Part shown: positions 51,085 to 62,579 of the stretch, in pieces
Position numbering within the stretch: position 1 is the stretch's first letter
How the letters are laid out: each line of letters opens with the position of its first letter
Origin: Prorocentrum cordatum
Taxonomy: Eukaryota; Sar; Dinophyceae; Prorocentrales; Prorocentraceae
DNA: 64,000 nucleotides
Assembly: GCA_963575745.1 (NCBI GenBank)
Contig: CAUYUJ010021159.1
Coordinates: forward strand, 403,427-467,426
Direction of reading: 5' to 3'
Made by a program: the position numbers and the translations under genes
The notes under the pieces: generated by a model
What the model saw: only the letters and a program-made list of their open reading frames with translations
Database searches by the model: none
What the model was told of the DNA's origin: nothing

Positions 51085-51600
51085 TTCACATGGCTGCGCG
51101 TTGCTTCGCACTGCGTTGCGCTGCTTGGTATCGCTTTGAACCGCTTTGCATCGCCTTGCTCTGCTTCGCACTGCGTTGCATTGCTTTGGCTTGTTTGTGT
51201 CACGGCTTTCCATTTCTGATGGTGCGTTGCTTTGCCAATCGCATTACATTGCATTGCACTGCCTTGATTTGCAGCGCGTTGGATCACTTTACATTGTTTT
51301 GCATTGGTTTGCATAGATGTGCGTCGCTTTTCCATGCTTCACATTGCTCTGTGCTGCCGTGCATTGCTTGGCATCTCACTGCATTGGTTTGTATTGCTTG
51401 CTGTTGCGTTGCATTGCTTCACATCGTTTTGCATTTGTGTTCATCGATGTGCATTGCTTGGCATTGCTTTAATTGCGTCGCTTGGTGTTGCATTGCTATG
51501 CGCTGAATAACCTTACTCTGCACTGCTTTGCATTACTTCGCATTGCCTTTCATTGCGTTGTATTGCCTTGCATGGTGTTGCGTTTCATGTTTGCGTCACA
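51085..51600. repeat. ~10-11-bp minisatellite (GCTTTGCATT)
   Basis: GCATTGCTTTGCATTGC-type words for about 500 bp, GC-richer at the start and more AT-rich later. Ends near a short CATAGTTTGCATC stretch like the 535/5341 minisatellite. Confidence 0.8.
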
Positions 51601-51689
51601 TAGTTTGCATCAAAATGATTTCACCACCCAGTTCGCACCGCATATATTGTACGACATCGCAATATGGGGTCCATGCTGGCTAGTACGCG

Positions 51690-51895
51690 TACGTATACAC
51701 ATATACATACATACATACATACATACATACATACATACGTACATTCATACATAGATATTACATACATACCTACCTACGTACTTACATACATACATACATA
51801 CATACATGCATACATACGTACACTCATTCATACATACAAACATACCTACATACCTACATACATACACACACATACATACATATATGTATATAGAA
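51690..51895. repeat. (TACA)n tetranucleotide microsatellite
   Basis: CATACATACATAC for about 190 bp with scattered CTAC/GTAC variants. Confidence 0.9.
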
Positions 51896-52676
51896 ACGCC
51901 GTCGGCCTGGTCGGAAGCCCCCCAGGGGGCCCAGACCCAAGTGCCCCTTGCCTTCGCATCCGAACGCGCCGACGATGCCCGCGCGAATCATGTACATAAA
52001 CATGTGCACGGCCGCGCGGGCATGTGTAGATACGTATCATACGCCTAAGCACGATCATACGTGTACATTTATATCGATATGTATCTCCCGATCGCCAGAC
52101 AGACATACGCGAGTGAGGAGAGAGGTGGGAGGAGGGAGGAGGGAGGAGGGAGGAGGGAGCGTGTGTGAGGTGGGCTCTCCCTGCCTGTGTGTCCCTGCCC
52201 CCCCCTGCCCGTGCATCTCCCGCCCGCCCGCGGCCGCAGGCGGCTCCCGCCCGAGGAGGCCGGCGCGCGAGGCCGCGGGGCACCCCCGCACGACGACGAC
52301 GACGGCGACGCCCACCGCTCCGCGCCGCGGCCTCTGGGCTGCCAGAGGGCGTCAATGGTGAATAAAATGATAATATCATTCCAACAGTGTCCAACATGTA
52401 TATAAATGATAATTCTCATTGCATTTTACAACAGTACCAATTTGTTTTATTTATCTTGAATTTTATGGTATAATAGACTTTCCGAAGCAATACTCAACCA
52501 AAAACAATGATCGCGAAAACATTGATCCAAATTGTCAAACAAGCCGAGGGCCTCACCCGTGCGGCTAGAGCCGGGAGGTGGGCGGCTTCTTGGTGGGAGG
52601 GAGGCCTCCCTCAGGTGGGCGGCTCTTGGGTGGCGGGGAGGGGGCGGAGCTTTCCAGGCCTCCCGGGTGGGGTCGG
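51896..52676. other. No gene recognised
   Basis: GC-rich unique DNA with a short GGGAGGA run (52120-52160) and an AT-rich stretch at 52350-52520. No coding or RNA feature. Confidence 0.4.
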
Positions 52677-52905
52677 AGTAGACGTCTGGACGCCCGAAAT
52701 GGGCACGGAAAGAATGGGTACGATGCCCAACAGCAGTTCCTGTTCATTTTGAACAGGGTTCGCTGTCCACGCCGCCACGGCCTGTGTCCATTCGAGACAG
52801 AAGGCCGCCTGCCCAACAGCGGCCGCTGTTGGTTCGGGACAACATGTGTTGTCGGGCATTGTACCCACTGTTTCCGTACACATTTCGGGCGTCCAAAAGA
52901 CGGGG
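52677..52905. mobile_element. Foldback element, family G
   Basis: The left arm TGGACGCCCGAAATGGGCAC...GGGTACGATGCCCAACA and the right arm (52841-52897; reverse complement TGGACGCCCGAAATGTGTAC...GGGTACAATGCCCGACA) pair over about 60 bp. The centre contains AACAGCGGCCGCTGTT, a perfect palindrome. No ORF. Confidence 0.65.
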
Positions 52906-52969
52906 TCTGAGGGTCGCGCCGCAGCGCCGGTGCGTCGGCGATGCGGCTCGATGTGGAGCCCGATTTGCT

Positions 52970-53045
52970 TCACGTGGACGTCGCCGATGCATCGCCGATG
53001 CATCGCCGATGCGTCGCCGATACATCGCCGATGTATCGGCGGTGC
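52970..53045. repeat. 12-bp tandem repeat GATGCATCGCC
   Basis: GCCGATGCATC-type words repeat five to six times, each with a GATGCATC or GATACATC near-palindrome. Confidence 0.75.
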
Positions 53046-53139
53046 GGCGCGTTCCTTCGACCTCATCTACTCCGACCCAATCTGGGAGGCCTCAATCCTG
53101 CAGCGAGGTGCGGAGAGGGGAATGTATTCTGTGACGATG

Positions 53140-53436
53140 AGGATGGCGATGGCTTTGACGGTGGTGGTGATGATGATGATGATGATGATTATGATGATGA
53201 TGATGATGATGGTGATGGTGATGGTGTTGATGATGATGGTGTTGAGGATGTTGATGATGATGATGATCGTGGTGATGATGATGCGTATGATGATGTTGAT
53301 GATGATGCTTATGATGATGACGATGATGATGCTGGTGATCATGATGATGATGATGGTGATGTTGGTGATGGTTATGGTGGTGGTGATGGTGGTGATGCTG
53401 ATGCTGATGGCGATGACGATGAAAATGATGACGACA

Positions 53437-53519
<83 letters not shown>

Positions 53520-53575
53520 AATGCTGATGATGATGCTGATGATGCTGATGATGGTGGTGGTGGTGATGGTGGCGC
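53140..53575. repeat. (GAT)n microsatellite
   Basis: GATGATGAT over about 430 bp with GGT/GTT variants. The cleanest run is 53432-53518. Translates as Asp-, Met- or Ile/His-rich in all frames. Confidence 0.9.
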
Positions 53576-54690
53576 GGGGTAACGAAGCATGCAGCCATTG
53601 GGAGGCCATCCTTCTTTTCCTCGTCCTCCTCTCCTATCTCTCTGCCTGATGCCTGATTCCTGATGGCTGAGCGTCGTTCGTAGCCTCCCCCCCAGGGCCG
53701 GTCGAGCCTTGGGGGGGTTGATAAAACCAGGGCCAGGTGACCCTTGGAGCACCGCTCCAGTGGTCACACGCGGCGCACGTATACTTGAGTGCAGGCAGAT
53801 GTAAAAAATAGGTGACAGGTCGAGGAGGAGGAGGGAGGAGGAACGAAATCCTCCTCACTCCTCCGCATCCTCTTCCTCCGCATCCTCCCCATGCCAAGAA
53901 AAAAGATGCCATCGCCGCCTGCCGCGGTCCTGGCCTGGCCTCCGCCAGACAGCGGAGATCTTTCAACCTGCTCCGCGCCGCGAGTGCCTGGGGCGCCCGG
54001 GCCCCAATCCCTCCTCTCAAAGATGCCACCTGTCGAGGTGGGCGGTGCGCTTCCCCTCGCCTGAGGCGCTCGGGCCCGCACCCTGGCCTGGCTCCGATTC
54101 GGCAACCAGCGGGGCGAACTCCCTGGCCACGCCAGACGCAGGTTCCCCAGCACATTCCCTCCGTGTGCTGTGCTCGAGTGCTTCACTTTGGACACGTCCG
54201 CAGTGATGAACCATGATCACTGTCGTCTCAAATGATCCGTCCGTTAGTACTCATCCAGTCACTCAGGGATCCAGTGATCAGCAAACCAGCACAAAGGTAA
54301 CATATTCGGGCCTCTTGAACGCCCTTTTGTGTACGTAGACGTGCCACGTCCATGTCCAGCCAGCTGTACGTCATCATAGCCGCACCCCTGTCGGAAGGCA
54401 AGCGTGATCGTCACCAACGATGTGCCAGAATCTCCCTCACGGGACGCTGCCGCAACGAACAGGGGTGAAAGTGCGCGGGAGGCAGGCTCAACCGTCACCG
54501 ACAATTGGCGAGACGCCCCCTCACGGGACGCTCCCGCACACTCGGTCAGCTGAAAGGTACATGTGGAACCGGTAGACGGTGCATCTTAGAGAAAGTATCC
54601 ACCGTCCACCCATTCGTCGGTCCTCCCCCGTCAGAAGGCAAGCACAACCGCCCTCCCCCGTCAGAAGGCAAGCAGAACCGTCAGAAGCGC
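53576..54690. other. No gene recognised; two small duplications
   Basis: Unique DNA. CTCACGGGACGCT.CCGCA occurs at 54436 and 54522, and CCTCCCCCGTCAGAAGGCAAGC at 54633 and 54653 in tandem. ORFs on both strands lack motifs. Confidence 0.45.
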
Positions 54691-54885
54691 ATTCATTGCT
54701 CCTCCTCCTCCTCCTCCTCCTCCTCCCTTCTTTCCCCCACTGCTCCCTCTCATGCTACTCCCTCCTCCTGTCCGACGTCCTCCTTGTCCTCCTCCTCCTC
54801 CTCATTCTTCTCCTCCTCCTCCTCCTCCTCCTCCACCTCCTCCTTCTCCTCCTCCTCCTCCTCCTCCCCCCCCCTGCTCCTTCCC
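54691..54885. repeat. (CCT)n pyrimidine tract
   Basis: CTCCTCCTCC with TTCTCC and CCCC variants. Confidence 0.85.
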
Positions 54886-55278
54886 ACGCTCCCCCGAGAT
54901 GAGGCGCGAGGCCCGGCAACAGAATGCCCGAGACACCTTCCGCACGCGTGGAGCGTGGAAGGGCCGAGAGCCTCGACACGCGGGCCCCGCAGGGTTGCTC
55001 CTCACGTCAGAAAAAAACATGTTGACGGGTCCGGTTAATCATGGCGTTTTCTTTATATTGGAGCTCAGGGGGTCCGGTTTATGAATGCCCCCCGTCGAAG
55101 AGGGGGGTCCAGAATATTAGGTCGCATTTGGAGGGGGGTCCGGTTTTTTAAGGGGGGGGGGGGGGGGGATTAATGAGGGATTTGAAGTTCACGATGTTTC
55201 CATCATGAGACCTGATTGTGCCGGATGTTTTTTTTTGTGCGGGAGGAGGCGAGCATCGAAGAAGACAAACATCATCAT
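54886..55278. other. No gene recognised
   Basis: GGGGGTCCGGTTT occurs at 55065 and 55135, and a G run of about 17 at 55153-55169. No coding evidence. Confidence 0.4.
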
Positions 55279-55424
55279 TTGAATTGTTTTGGAGTTCCGC
55301 GCAGATTGTTTTGGGGCCTTCCGGCGGCGCCTCCAGCGCCGCCCCTGGCGCTGGGAGCGCGCCAGGGAGCGGGGGGCGAACGCAGATCAAAGGAACCCGC
55401 GCGGACCTCCAAACAGTTTTAACC
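55279..55424. mobile_element. Hairpin element, family A, copy 3
   Basis: Left arm GTTTTGGAGTTCCGCGCAGA and the reverse complement of the right arm (CTGTTTGGAGGTCCGCGCGG) pair imperfectly. The loop has GGCGGCGCCTCCAGCGCCGC and GCGCGCCAGGGAGC, the family hallmark. Confidence 0.65.
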
Positions 55425-56104
55425 TTATGCAGTTTTTCTTCCTCTTTAGGAAAAGGACAAACAATGCCCACCGCACGGCGTCGGCAAGGGTATAAGGACG
55501 ACCCGCATTGCCAGAGAAAGTGATCCACGGGCCAAACAGGCGCAATGATCCCATCCTTCGGGCCGGGTGCCCCACAGGCCAGGACAACATGTGGATTCGT
55601 TTTGGGCATTTGCCCGGGTTGGCGCGAGGGTTCCTTCCTTCGGGCGTTGCGTAATTGGGGGGGGGGCCGGCGGTAACTGGGGTGGTGAAGAAAGGCGCAC
55701 CTCTGATGTATGTTCCCCTCTGGGGGACGGAAGCGGCGAGAAAAAGCGGTACGTTTCTCCGCCCCCCAGCCTACCGCACCCCGTTAAGCAACGCCCAGTT
55801 CCTCGGACGGCAGGAGGGAGCATGGAAACTCCAGAGCAATCGCACCGCGTCAGCAAGGACGGCGAGCAAGCATCATGAGTTCTCGCATGGGACGGATGCT
55901 CCGCAGACCAGAGCCAAGAGGTATAATTGACACTTCCCGTACCCTGACAAGCCCATCCAGGCACGGTGCCCATGAGAGCTAAGAGGAGGGAGCAGGAACA
56001 GGCTCTAATAGCAAAATGAAGGGTGCAGCAAGGGTGATGTGGGAGATCTTTGGGAGCCAGGGAAGGGGGGGGGTCCTGGAGAGCCTCTTGGGGCCATCCC
56101 CCTG
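55425..56104. other. No gene recognised
   Basis: Unique DNA of mixed composition. Overlapping short ORFs only. Confidence 0.4.
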
Positions 56105-56250
56105 GCCCATATGAGGAGGACGAGGAGGAGGATGAGGAGAACGAGGAGGAGGAGGAGGAGGAGGAGGAGGAGGAGGAGGAGGAGGAGAAGGGAGGAGGCA
56201 GGAGGAGGAGAAGAAGAAGGAGGAGGAGGAGGAGGAGGAGGGGAGGCCTT
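56105..56250. repeat. (GGA)n tract
   Basis: GAGGAGGAGG with AGAAGAAG variants. Confidence 0.85.
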
Positions 56251-56274
56251 CTCGGATCTTTGGTTGTGAGCTCC

Positions 56275-56720
56275 TCAAAGACGTTTCGCGGAACTATCTT
56301 GAATCTTCTTGGGGCCTTCTTGGGGTTTTCTTGGGGATTTCTCAGGGCCTTTTCGGGCCCCTCTTGGGGCTCAGGCTATACCTACGTGGTTGGGGGTTTC
56401 TCTTGGAGTTTTCTGGGGCGCCCCCCCCTGGAGCCCTCTTGGTACCCTCTTTGGGCGCTCTTGGGGTGGTCTTGGTGGCCCTCTATGGCCACCTTGAGGC
56501 CTCAGCAGCCCGTCGGGGGCGAAAAGGCGAGGGGACAGACACGAATTTCTGTCGCGGTTTGCGGGGCGGTTCTTGTCTCTCGGATGGGGTCCTGTTGGTG
56601 GCCCCAGCGGCGCGCGGCGCCGTCTTTAGCCCCCTGAGGGCCTCGCGAAGGTATGTCAGAAGCTATCTTGAACCATCTTTTGCTATCTTGAGTGTTCTTG
56701 TGTTCTTGGGGCAGAATGCC
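56275..56720. repeat. CTTGGGGCCTTCTTGGGG minisatellite
   Basis: ~10-11-bp words (TCTTGGGGCC, TCTTGGGGTT, CTATCTTGA). Same family as 1180-2330, 28015-28525 and 63285-64000. Confidence 0.7.
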
Positions 56721-56827
56721 CTCTAACGATGTGCGGGGGGGCCGTCCAGATTCTGAGGGGGGATGGGGGTAGGAGAAGGGGTGGACAACTTCTCGGCAGG
56801 GGAAGAAGAGAACGGGTTGCAGGAATC

Positions 56828-56993
56828 GCCGTAAACATAATCTTTTGGCGCTCCGCGCGGATTTCTTGGGTTCGCGCTGGGCCCCGCCCCCTGGGCGCCT
56901 CCGGCGCCGCCCACGGCGCGTTCAGCGCGCCAGGGGGCGAGGTCCAGCGCAGATCCAAGAAATCCTCGCGGAGAGCCGAAAGTTTATGCTTAT
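56828..56993. mobile_element. Hairpin element, family A, copy 4
   Basis: Left GTAAACATAATC...CTCCGCGCGGATTTCTTGG and the reverse complement of the right arm (ATAAACTTTCGG, CTCCGCGAGGATTTCTTGG) pair over about 70 bp at roughly 80%. The loop has GGGCGCCTCCGGCGCCGCCC and CAGCGCGCCAGGGGG. Confidence 0.75.
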
Positions 56994-57469
56994 TCAATTG
57001 TTTTTTCTTCCAGTGGTGAAATGGGAAAGGGGGAACCCATAATAAAACCTTCGCCCACAAGTGGCGGCGGGAGATCCACTGATTCGTTGCTCGGCTTCAC
57101 AACGCAACTTCCCGAGCTCCACAACCTGGATGTGCTTACAGTAGCTTGAGTACTGCAGTAGGAGACGTCATGTGTTAGTCCTGGAGTCCATGGTTCAATC
57201 TTCAGCGACAGTCTGCGGGCTCCATAATCTTTGGCTGCTTTGCCTCGGAAGGTCTCCAGGGAATTATTGCTTCCGTGTTTTCTTATCCGCAAGGGCTTCG
57301 CCCCTTGCCGCCGGTTCAATTTTTCGGATAATGGGCGATGCAAGAACTAAATCATGAGGCCTCGGCGCCGCCGGGAAGCAGCATCGGCAGGAGACATTGA
57401 GATTATGATGATATTGTTGAACTCAGTGTTGCATTTTGAACCTGCCCCCGTATGCTGTGCACTGAGGTT
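56994..57469. other. No gene recognised
   Basis: Unique, lower-GC DNA. GGTTCAATC (57190) recalls a tRNA B-box but no cloverleaf can be drawn around it. Confidence 0.4.
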
Positions 57470-58800
57470 TCCCATCGAATTTCGGACATGTGGCAAATCC
57501 TGCTGTTTTTTCGGCCCTGACCCCGCCGGTCTGCGTGAGGGCTGCTGCCGAATTTCGGACATGAGGCGAATCCCATTGGTTTTCCGACCCTGACCCCTCC
57601 GATCTGCGTGAGGGGTGCCGCCGAATTTCAGAAACTTGGCAAATCCCAATGGTTTTTCGACCCTGACACCGGACCCCGCCGATCTGCGTGAGGGGTGCCG
57701 CCGAAATTAGAAATGAGGCAAATCCCATAAGTTTTTGGACCCTGACTCCGCCGATCTGAGTGAGGGATGACGCCGAAATAAGTTGTTTTTTTTGGGTGGG
57801 CAAATGAGGGATGCCGCCGAAACAAGTCTAAGTAAGGGATGGCGCCGATTAGAAATGAAGCAAATCCCATTGGTTTTTCGACCCTGACCCCGCCGGTCTG
57901 CATGAGGGGTGCCGCCGGATTTAAAACATGTGGCAAATCCCATTGGTTGTTCGACCCTGACCCCGCCGGTCTGCATGAGGGGTGCCGCCGAATTTCAGAA
58001 ATGTGGCGCATCCCATTGGTTTTTCGACCCTGACCCTGTCGGTCTGCGTGAGGGGCGCCGCCGAATTTCAGAAATGTGGCAAATCCCATTGGTTTTTCGA
58101 CCCTCACCCAGCCGATCTGCGTGAGGGGTGCAGCCGAATTTCAGAAATGTGGCGAATCCCATTGGTTTTTCGACCCTGTCCCCGCCGATCTGCGTGAGGG
58201 GTGCAGCCGAAATTTAGAAATGAGGCAAAATCCAATGGGTTGTTCTACCCTGACCCCGCCGATCTGCATGAGGGGTGCCACCGAATTTCACAAATGTAAC
58301 AAATCCCATGGGTTTTCCAACCCTGACCCCGCCGATCTGCGTGAGGGGAGCCACCGCATTTCAGAAATGAGACAAATCCCATCGGTTTCTCGACACTGAC
58401 CCCGCCGATCTGCATAAGGAGTGCCGCCGAAATTCAAAAATGAGGCAACATCCAATAAGTTGTTCTACCCTGACCTCGCCGATCTGCGTGAGGGGTGCAG
58501 CCGGATTTCAGAAATGAAGCAAATCCCATTGGTTTTTGGACCCTAACTCCGCCGATCTGCATGAGGGGTGCCGCCGAAATAAACAATATAGCAAATCCCA
58601 TCGGTTTCTCGACACTGACCCCGCCGATCTGCATAAGGAGTGCCGCCGAAATTCAAAAATGAGGCAACACCCAATAAGTTGTTCTACCCTGACCTCGCCG
58701 ATCTGCGTGAGGGGTGCCGCCGAATTTCAGAAATCGAATCCCATTGGTTTTTCGACCCTGGCCCCGCCGATCTGCGTGAGGGGTGTCACTTTCGACCCCC
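57470..58800. repeat. 73-bp satellite, about 18 copies
   Basis: GAATTTCAGAAATG-type anchors at 57990, 58063, 58136, 58209 and 58283 give a 73-bp period. The unit contains CAAATCCCATTGGTTTTTCG and ACCCCGCCGATCTGCGTGAG, then GGGTGCCGCCGAATTTCAG. One deletion near 58736 and one divergent patch (57775-57840) occur. Because 73 is not divisible by three, each strand's frames rotate and no protein is meant. Confidence 0.9.
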
Positions 58801-59410
58801 TCAAGGAATTCTGAGACCCCTTGACGCTAACCAGGCTGATTTTCGGCTCCCCCCGCTGGCGCGTTCTACAACCAGGAACAGTAGAAGCAGCATCGAGTAA
58901 TACTGTAACAGCGGAAGCTGGAAATTGGAACTGGCGCAGGGAACAGCAAACCCTCGTCCTACAGCCTGGCGGCCCCACAAGGGGGCCGGCGGGTCACGAG
59001 AAGATGTGGACGGCATGTGTCTTCACAACTTCACAATCTTGGCCTTCGGGAGCCAGCTTCCAGCCCCCAAATGTCAACAAAAGCGGCCCAGGACGAAACA
59101 GCGGCCCGGAGAACGCGTCGAGGGCTCCATGGGGGAACGGGGCGAGAGAGCCGTGACGTTGGTGTTTGGGTCCGCCCACCCGCAACCCAGACCTCCGAAG
59201 TCGTGATTCCCTCGGGACCTCTCTCCCTTGGGACCAGCCTTTCATCCCGAGCCGTTTTCGACGGTCGTGGGTTCCAGGGAGGCCCCCAGAGGCCAACAGT
59301 GGCCGCACGTTTTCCGTCTCGGATCTCTCGCAGCGGGGAGAGGTTTGGGAACGTCGACGAAAAAATAAGCCTGGCGAAGGACCCAACCATATGCAGTTGT
59401 GAGTACCGTC
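58801..59410. other. No gene recognised
   Basis: Unique DNA between two satellites. A 229-codon ORF (59017-59706) runs into the 77-bp satellite and lacks motifs. Confidence 0.4.
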
Positions 59411-59740
59411 TTTGTGAGCAACGCATTCGGTGGGGCTCCCTATGGGGCCATGAAATGGTGTCCTGGGTGCGGAGACGCGTGCGAATGCAGCCACTGGGGC
59501 TTTCGGTGGAGCTCCCCATGGGGCTTCGAAACGCTGTACTGGGTGGCGCGGACGCATGCCAAAACCCTGCCACTGGGGCCTTCGGTGGAGCTCCCGATGG
59601 GGTCACGAAACGTGTAAAGGGTGTGCCGAAATGGGCGGGGGGCGGCATGCGGACCCTGCCACTGGGGCCTTCGGTTGAGTTCCCTTTGAGGCCAAGAACC
59701 GTGTGAGGGGCGTGCCGATGTGTGGCGGGGTACGCAACAC
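59411..59740. repeat. 77-bp satellite, small array (about four units)
   Basis: GGGGCCTTCGGTGGAGCTCC-type units. Same family as 60255-61450. The last two units end in CACGAAACGTGTAAAGGGTG and CCGTGTGAGGGGCGTGCCG. Confidence 0.8.
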
Positions 59741-59940
59741 GGGAGAAGACGATTTGTCTGATCACTAGAGCCTGAGAGCGGGTGAGTATGAGCACGAGTG
59801 GGTCTGATTGTGCATGAGTCTGCGTGCGAGTGAGTCTACGCGTATGCATGTCGACGCCCATATCGGCACTCCCCTCGCGTGGATCGCTCTCGGTTCCTCC
59901 CCCTCTTTTTCTCCCTCTTTGCGCGCGCATTCCAGTGTCC
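59741..59940. other. No gene recognised
   Basis: Spacer with GAGTGAGTCT-like words and a pyrimidine-rich stretch. Confidence 0.4.
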
Positions 59941-60115
59941 AAGGTTACCACCGCCAGCCCGGAGACAAGGGTTTCCCTCTGACCCCGATTCGGCTGACGA
60001 TGGGTTACCACCGCCAGCCCGGATACAAATGGTTTCCCCCTGCACCCGATTCGGCCGAGGATGGGTTACCACCCCTGGCCCGGACGCAAGGGTTCCCCCC
60101 TGTGCCCGGCCGCCG
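59941..60115. repeat. ~60-bp tandem repeat, three copies
   Basis: GGTTACCACC anchors at 59943, 60003 and 60064, each followed by AGCCCGGA.ACAA and CCCGATTCGGC (the third copy diverges at its end). Confidence 0.85.
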
Positions 60116-60254
60116 TCGTCCTCCTCAATTCCTGTTCATCCTCCTCACATCATGGGTCGCGCGAGTCGCCCTCCGAAGAACACAACATTGACGACAGCTA
60201 CGAGAACTGAATCTTCGTTTGGCTTCGAACATGAAGCTGCGGGCCCCGCACGCG

Positions 60255-61450
60255 CCACGCATGCGGGCGCAGCCACTGGGGCCTTCGATGGAGCTCCTTG
60301 TGGGACCACAAAACGTTCCTGGGTGGGGCCTTCGATAGAGCCCTCTATGGGACCACGAAGCGCTGTCCTGGGTGGAGAAGACGTGTGCGAACACCCCCAC
60401 CAAGGCCTTCGGTGAAGCTCCCGATGGAGCCACGAAGCGCTGTGCTGGGTGGGGAAGACGCGTGCGAACACCCACAGTGGGGCCTTCGGTGGAGCTCCCG
60501 ATGGAGCCACGAAGCGCTGTCCAGGGTGAGGGACCCGCATGCGAACACCGCCACTGGGGCCTTCGGTGGAGCTCCCTATGGGGCCACGAAGCGCTGTCCA
60601 GGGTGGGGGGCCCGCATGCGAACACCGCCACTGTGGCCTTCGGTGGAGCTCCCTATTGGGCCACGAAACGCTCTCCTGGGTTGGGGGCCCGCATGCGAAC
60701 ACCCCCAGTGGGGCCTTCGGTGGAGCTCCCGATGGAGCCACGAAACGCTGTCCAGGGTGGGGGACCCGCATGCGAACACCGCCGCTGGGGCCTTCGGTGG
60801 AGCTCCCTATGGGGCCACGAAACGCTGCCCTGGGTGAAGGAACCGCATGCGACCCCCCCCACTGGGGCCTTCGGTGGAGCTCCCTACGGGGCCACGAAGC
60901 GCTGCCCTGGGTGGGGGACCCGCATGCGAACACCCCCGCTGGGGCCTGCGGCGGGGCTCCCCATGGGGCTACGAAACGCTGCCCTGGGTGGAGGGCCCGC
61001 ATGCGAACACCCCCAGTGGGGCCTTCGGTGGAGCTCCCTTTGGGGTTCACGAAACGCTGCCCTGGGTGGGGGACCCGCATGCGAACACACCCACTGGGGC
61101 CTTCGGTGAAGCTCCCGATGGAGCCACGAAGCGCTGTGCTGGGTGGGGAAGACGCGTGCGAACACCCCCACTGGGGCCTTCGGTGGAGCTCCCGATGGAG
61201 CCACGAAGCGCTGTCCAGGGTGGGGGACCCGCATGCGAACACCGCCACTGGGGCCTTCGGTGGAGCTCCCGATGGGGCCACGAAACGCTGTCCAGGGTGG
61301 GGGGACCGCATGCGAACACCGCCACTGGGGCCTTCGGTGGAGCTCCCTATGGGACCACGAAACGCTGCCCTGGGTGAAGGAACCGCATGCGAACACTCCC
61401 AGTGGGGCCTTCGGTGGAGCTCCCTATGGGGCTACGAAACGCGTGAGAGG
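60255..61450. repeat. 77-bp satellite, large array (about 15 units)
   Basis: GGGGCCTTCGGTGGAGCTCC anchors at 60556, 60633, 60710, 60787 and 60864 give exactly 77 bp. Units also carry GGCCACGAAACGCTG and GACCCGCATGCGAACACC. Both strands are open for 1 kb or more because the unit lacks stops in nearly all frames. The array ends in CGTGAGAGGTGTGCCG. Confidence 0.95.
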
Positions 61451-61464
61451 TGTGCCGGGAGCAA

Positions 61465-61560
61465 AGGCAAGGAGGGGGAGGAGGGAGGAGGGGGAGGAGG
61501 AGAGGAGGGAGGAGGGGGAGGAGGAACGAAGGAAGGAGGAGGAGACGCGGGGCGCTGTCT
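61465..61560. repeat. GGA/GGGAGGA purine tract
   Basis: GGAGGGGGAGGAGG repeats directly after the 77-bp array. Confidence 0.8.
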
Positions 61561-61577
61561 ATTCAAAACGAGGACGG

Positions 61578-61680
61578 TTGCATAAGCGTAAATGTTCGGA
61601 GCTTTTGTGGGATTCCTTGGATCGGCGTTGGGACCCTCCGCCCTGGCGTGCGGAGCACGCCAGGGACGGCGCCAGAGGAT
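61578..61680. mobile_element. Hairpin element, family A, copy 5 (half element)
   Basis: One arm (GCATAAGCGTAAATGTTCGG ... GATTCCTTGGATCGGCGTTGG) plus the loop (CTGGCGTGCGGAGCACGCCAG, a self-pairing stretch) and GGCGCC. The other arm is missing. Confidence 0.6.
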
Positions 61681-62579
61681 GGACGCCCCCCAGTCGTGTA
61701 TCCTCCAATTTGGCTTTGATTTCTTGGTCAAGCCGAGAGGCGAAAGACCCACACAGTTGTTGTTCGGAGTCGCGATACCCCCCGTTATGTGCCGATGCGG
61801 CGCGATCTTTTCAGATTGCCAAGCCGACTGGATGACTGGATTCAAGGTTTTGGGAACGACCCACACGGGGGGATTCTATTTGAGCCCGGGACACCTGTGC
61901 CAGCCCATGGTCCCATCCCGGGCATGACTGCCGGGCATGCGGATGCAGTTGGTACTCTTCCTCTCCCTCCCTCCCTCCATTCCTACTCCTCCTCCTCCTT
62001 CTCCTCTTCCTCCTCCTCCTCCTTCCCTTCCTCTCCACCTCCTCCCGCGCCCTGAGCGCGTCATCGCAGGACATCCTCGTCCAACGGGGTGCTACTTGCT
62101 GGGCCTGAGCGGAGAGAGGAGGGGGCTGCGAGCGAGTCGCGCGATCTTCCAGCCGGCGCCTGTTCGTGGAGTGTGATCTAGCCGGGCTCCGGCTCAGATG
62201 TCGTCAAGCGTCGTTCGCCCGCCGAGCAGCAGTGCCACGCCAAAACATGCGGGTGCATCGTTGAGTCGAGCAGGGATGATCGCGCTGGGAGACAAAAGAT
62301 CATGTCGCCAACCCTCCGCATCGTTTCACCGACCCCCATCCCCATCCCCATCCAGACCCCCACCATTTCACCACCCCAGCTGGGGATGTATCCCTCGAAA
62401 CCCGAAGGAAACAGCCTAGATCCCAATCCAGGGGGGCAAGTCGGCCGGTGGAGCACAGGCCACACCCATGGGAACCGGGGTCGGTTAAGCGATGCTCCAA
62501 CCACAAGGGGTCTTTAACGACGCCCCCCCTAAGCTCTCGCCTGGCAAGATAACTCGTCCCTCCCCTCCTCGCCCATCCC
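61681..62579. other. No gene recognised; CCT tract at about 61960-62045
   Basis: Unique DNA interrupted by a CCTCCTCC stretch. Short ORFs only. Confidence 0.45.

Noticed and set aside
52846-53649. Met- or Asp-rich ORFs
   Set aside because: Translations of (GAT)n.
57185-57215. tRNA B-box-like GGTTCAATC
   Set aside because: No A-box or cloverleaf fits at the right distance.
57470-58800. CRISPR array
   Set aside because: Whole 73-bp units repeat without unique spacers, and the context is eukaryotic.
60145-61585. Long ORFs on both strands of the 77-bp satellite
   Set aside because: Openness follows from the unit. No evidence of codon constraint; the unit length is not a multiple of three.
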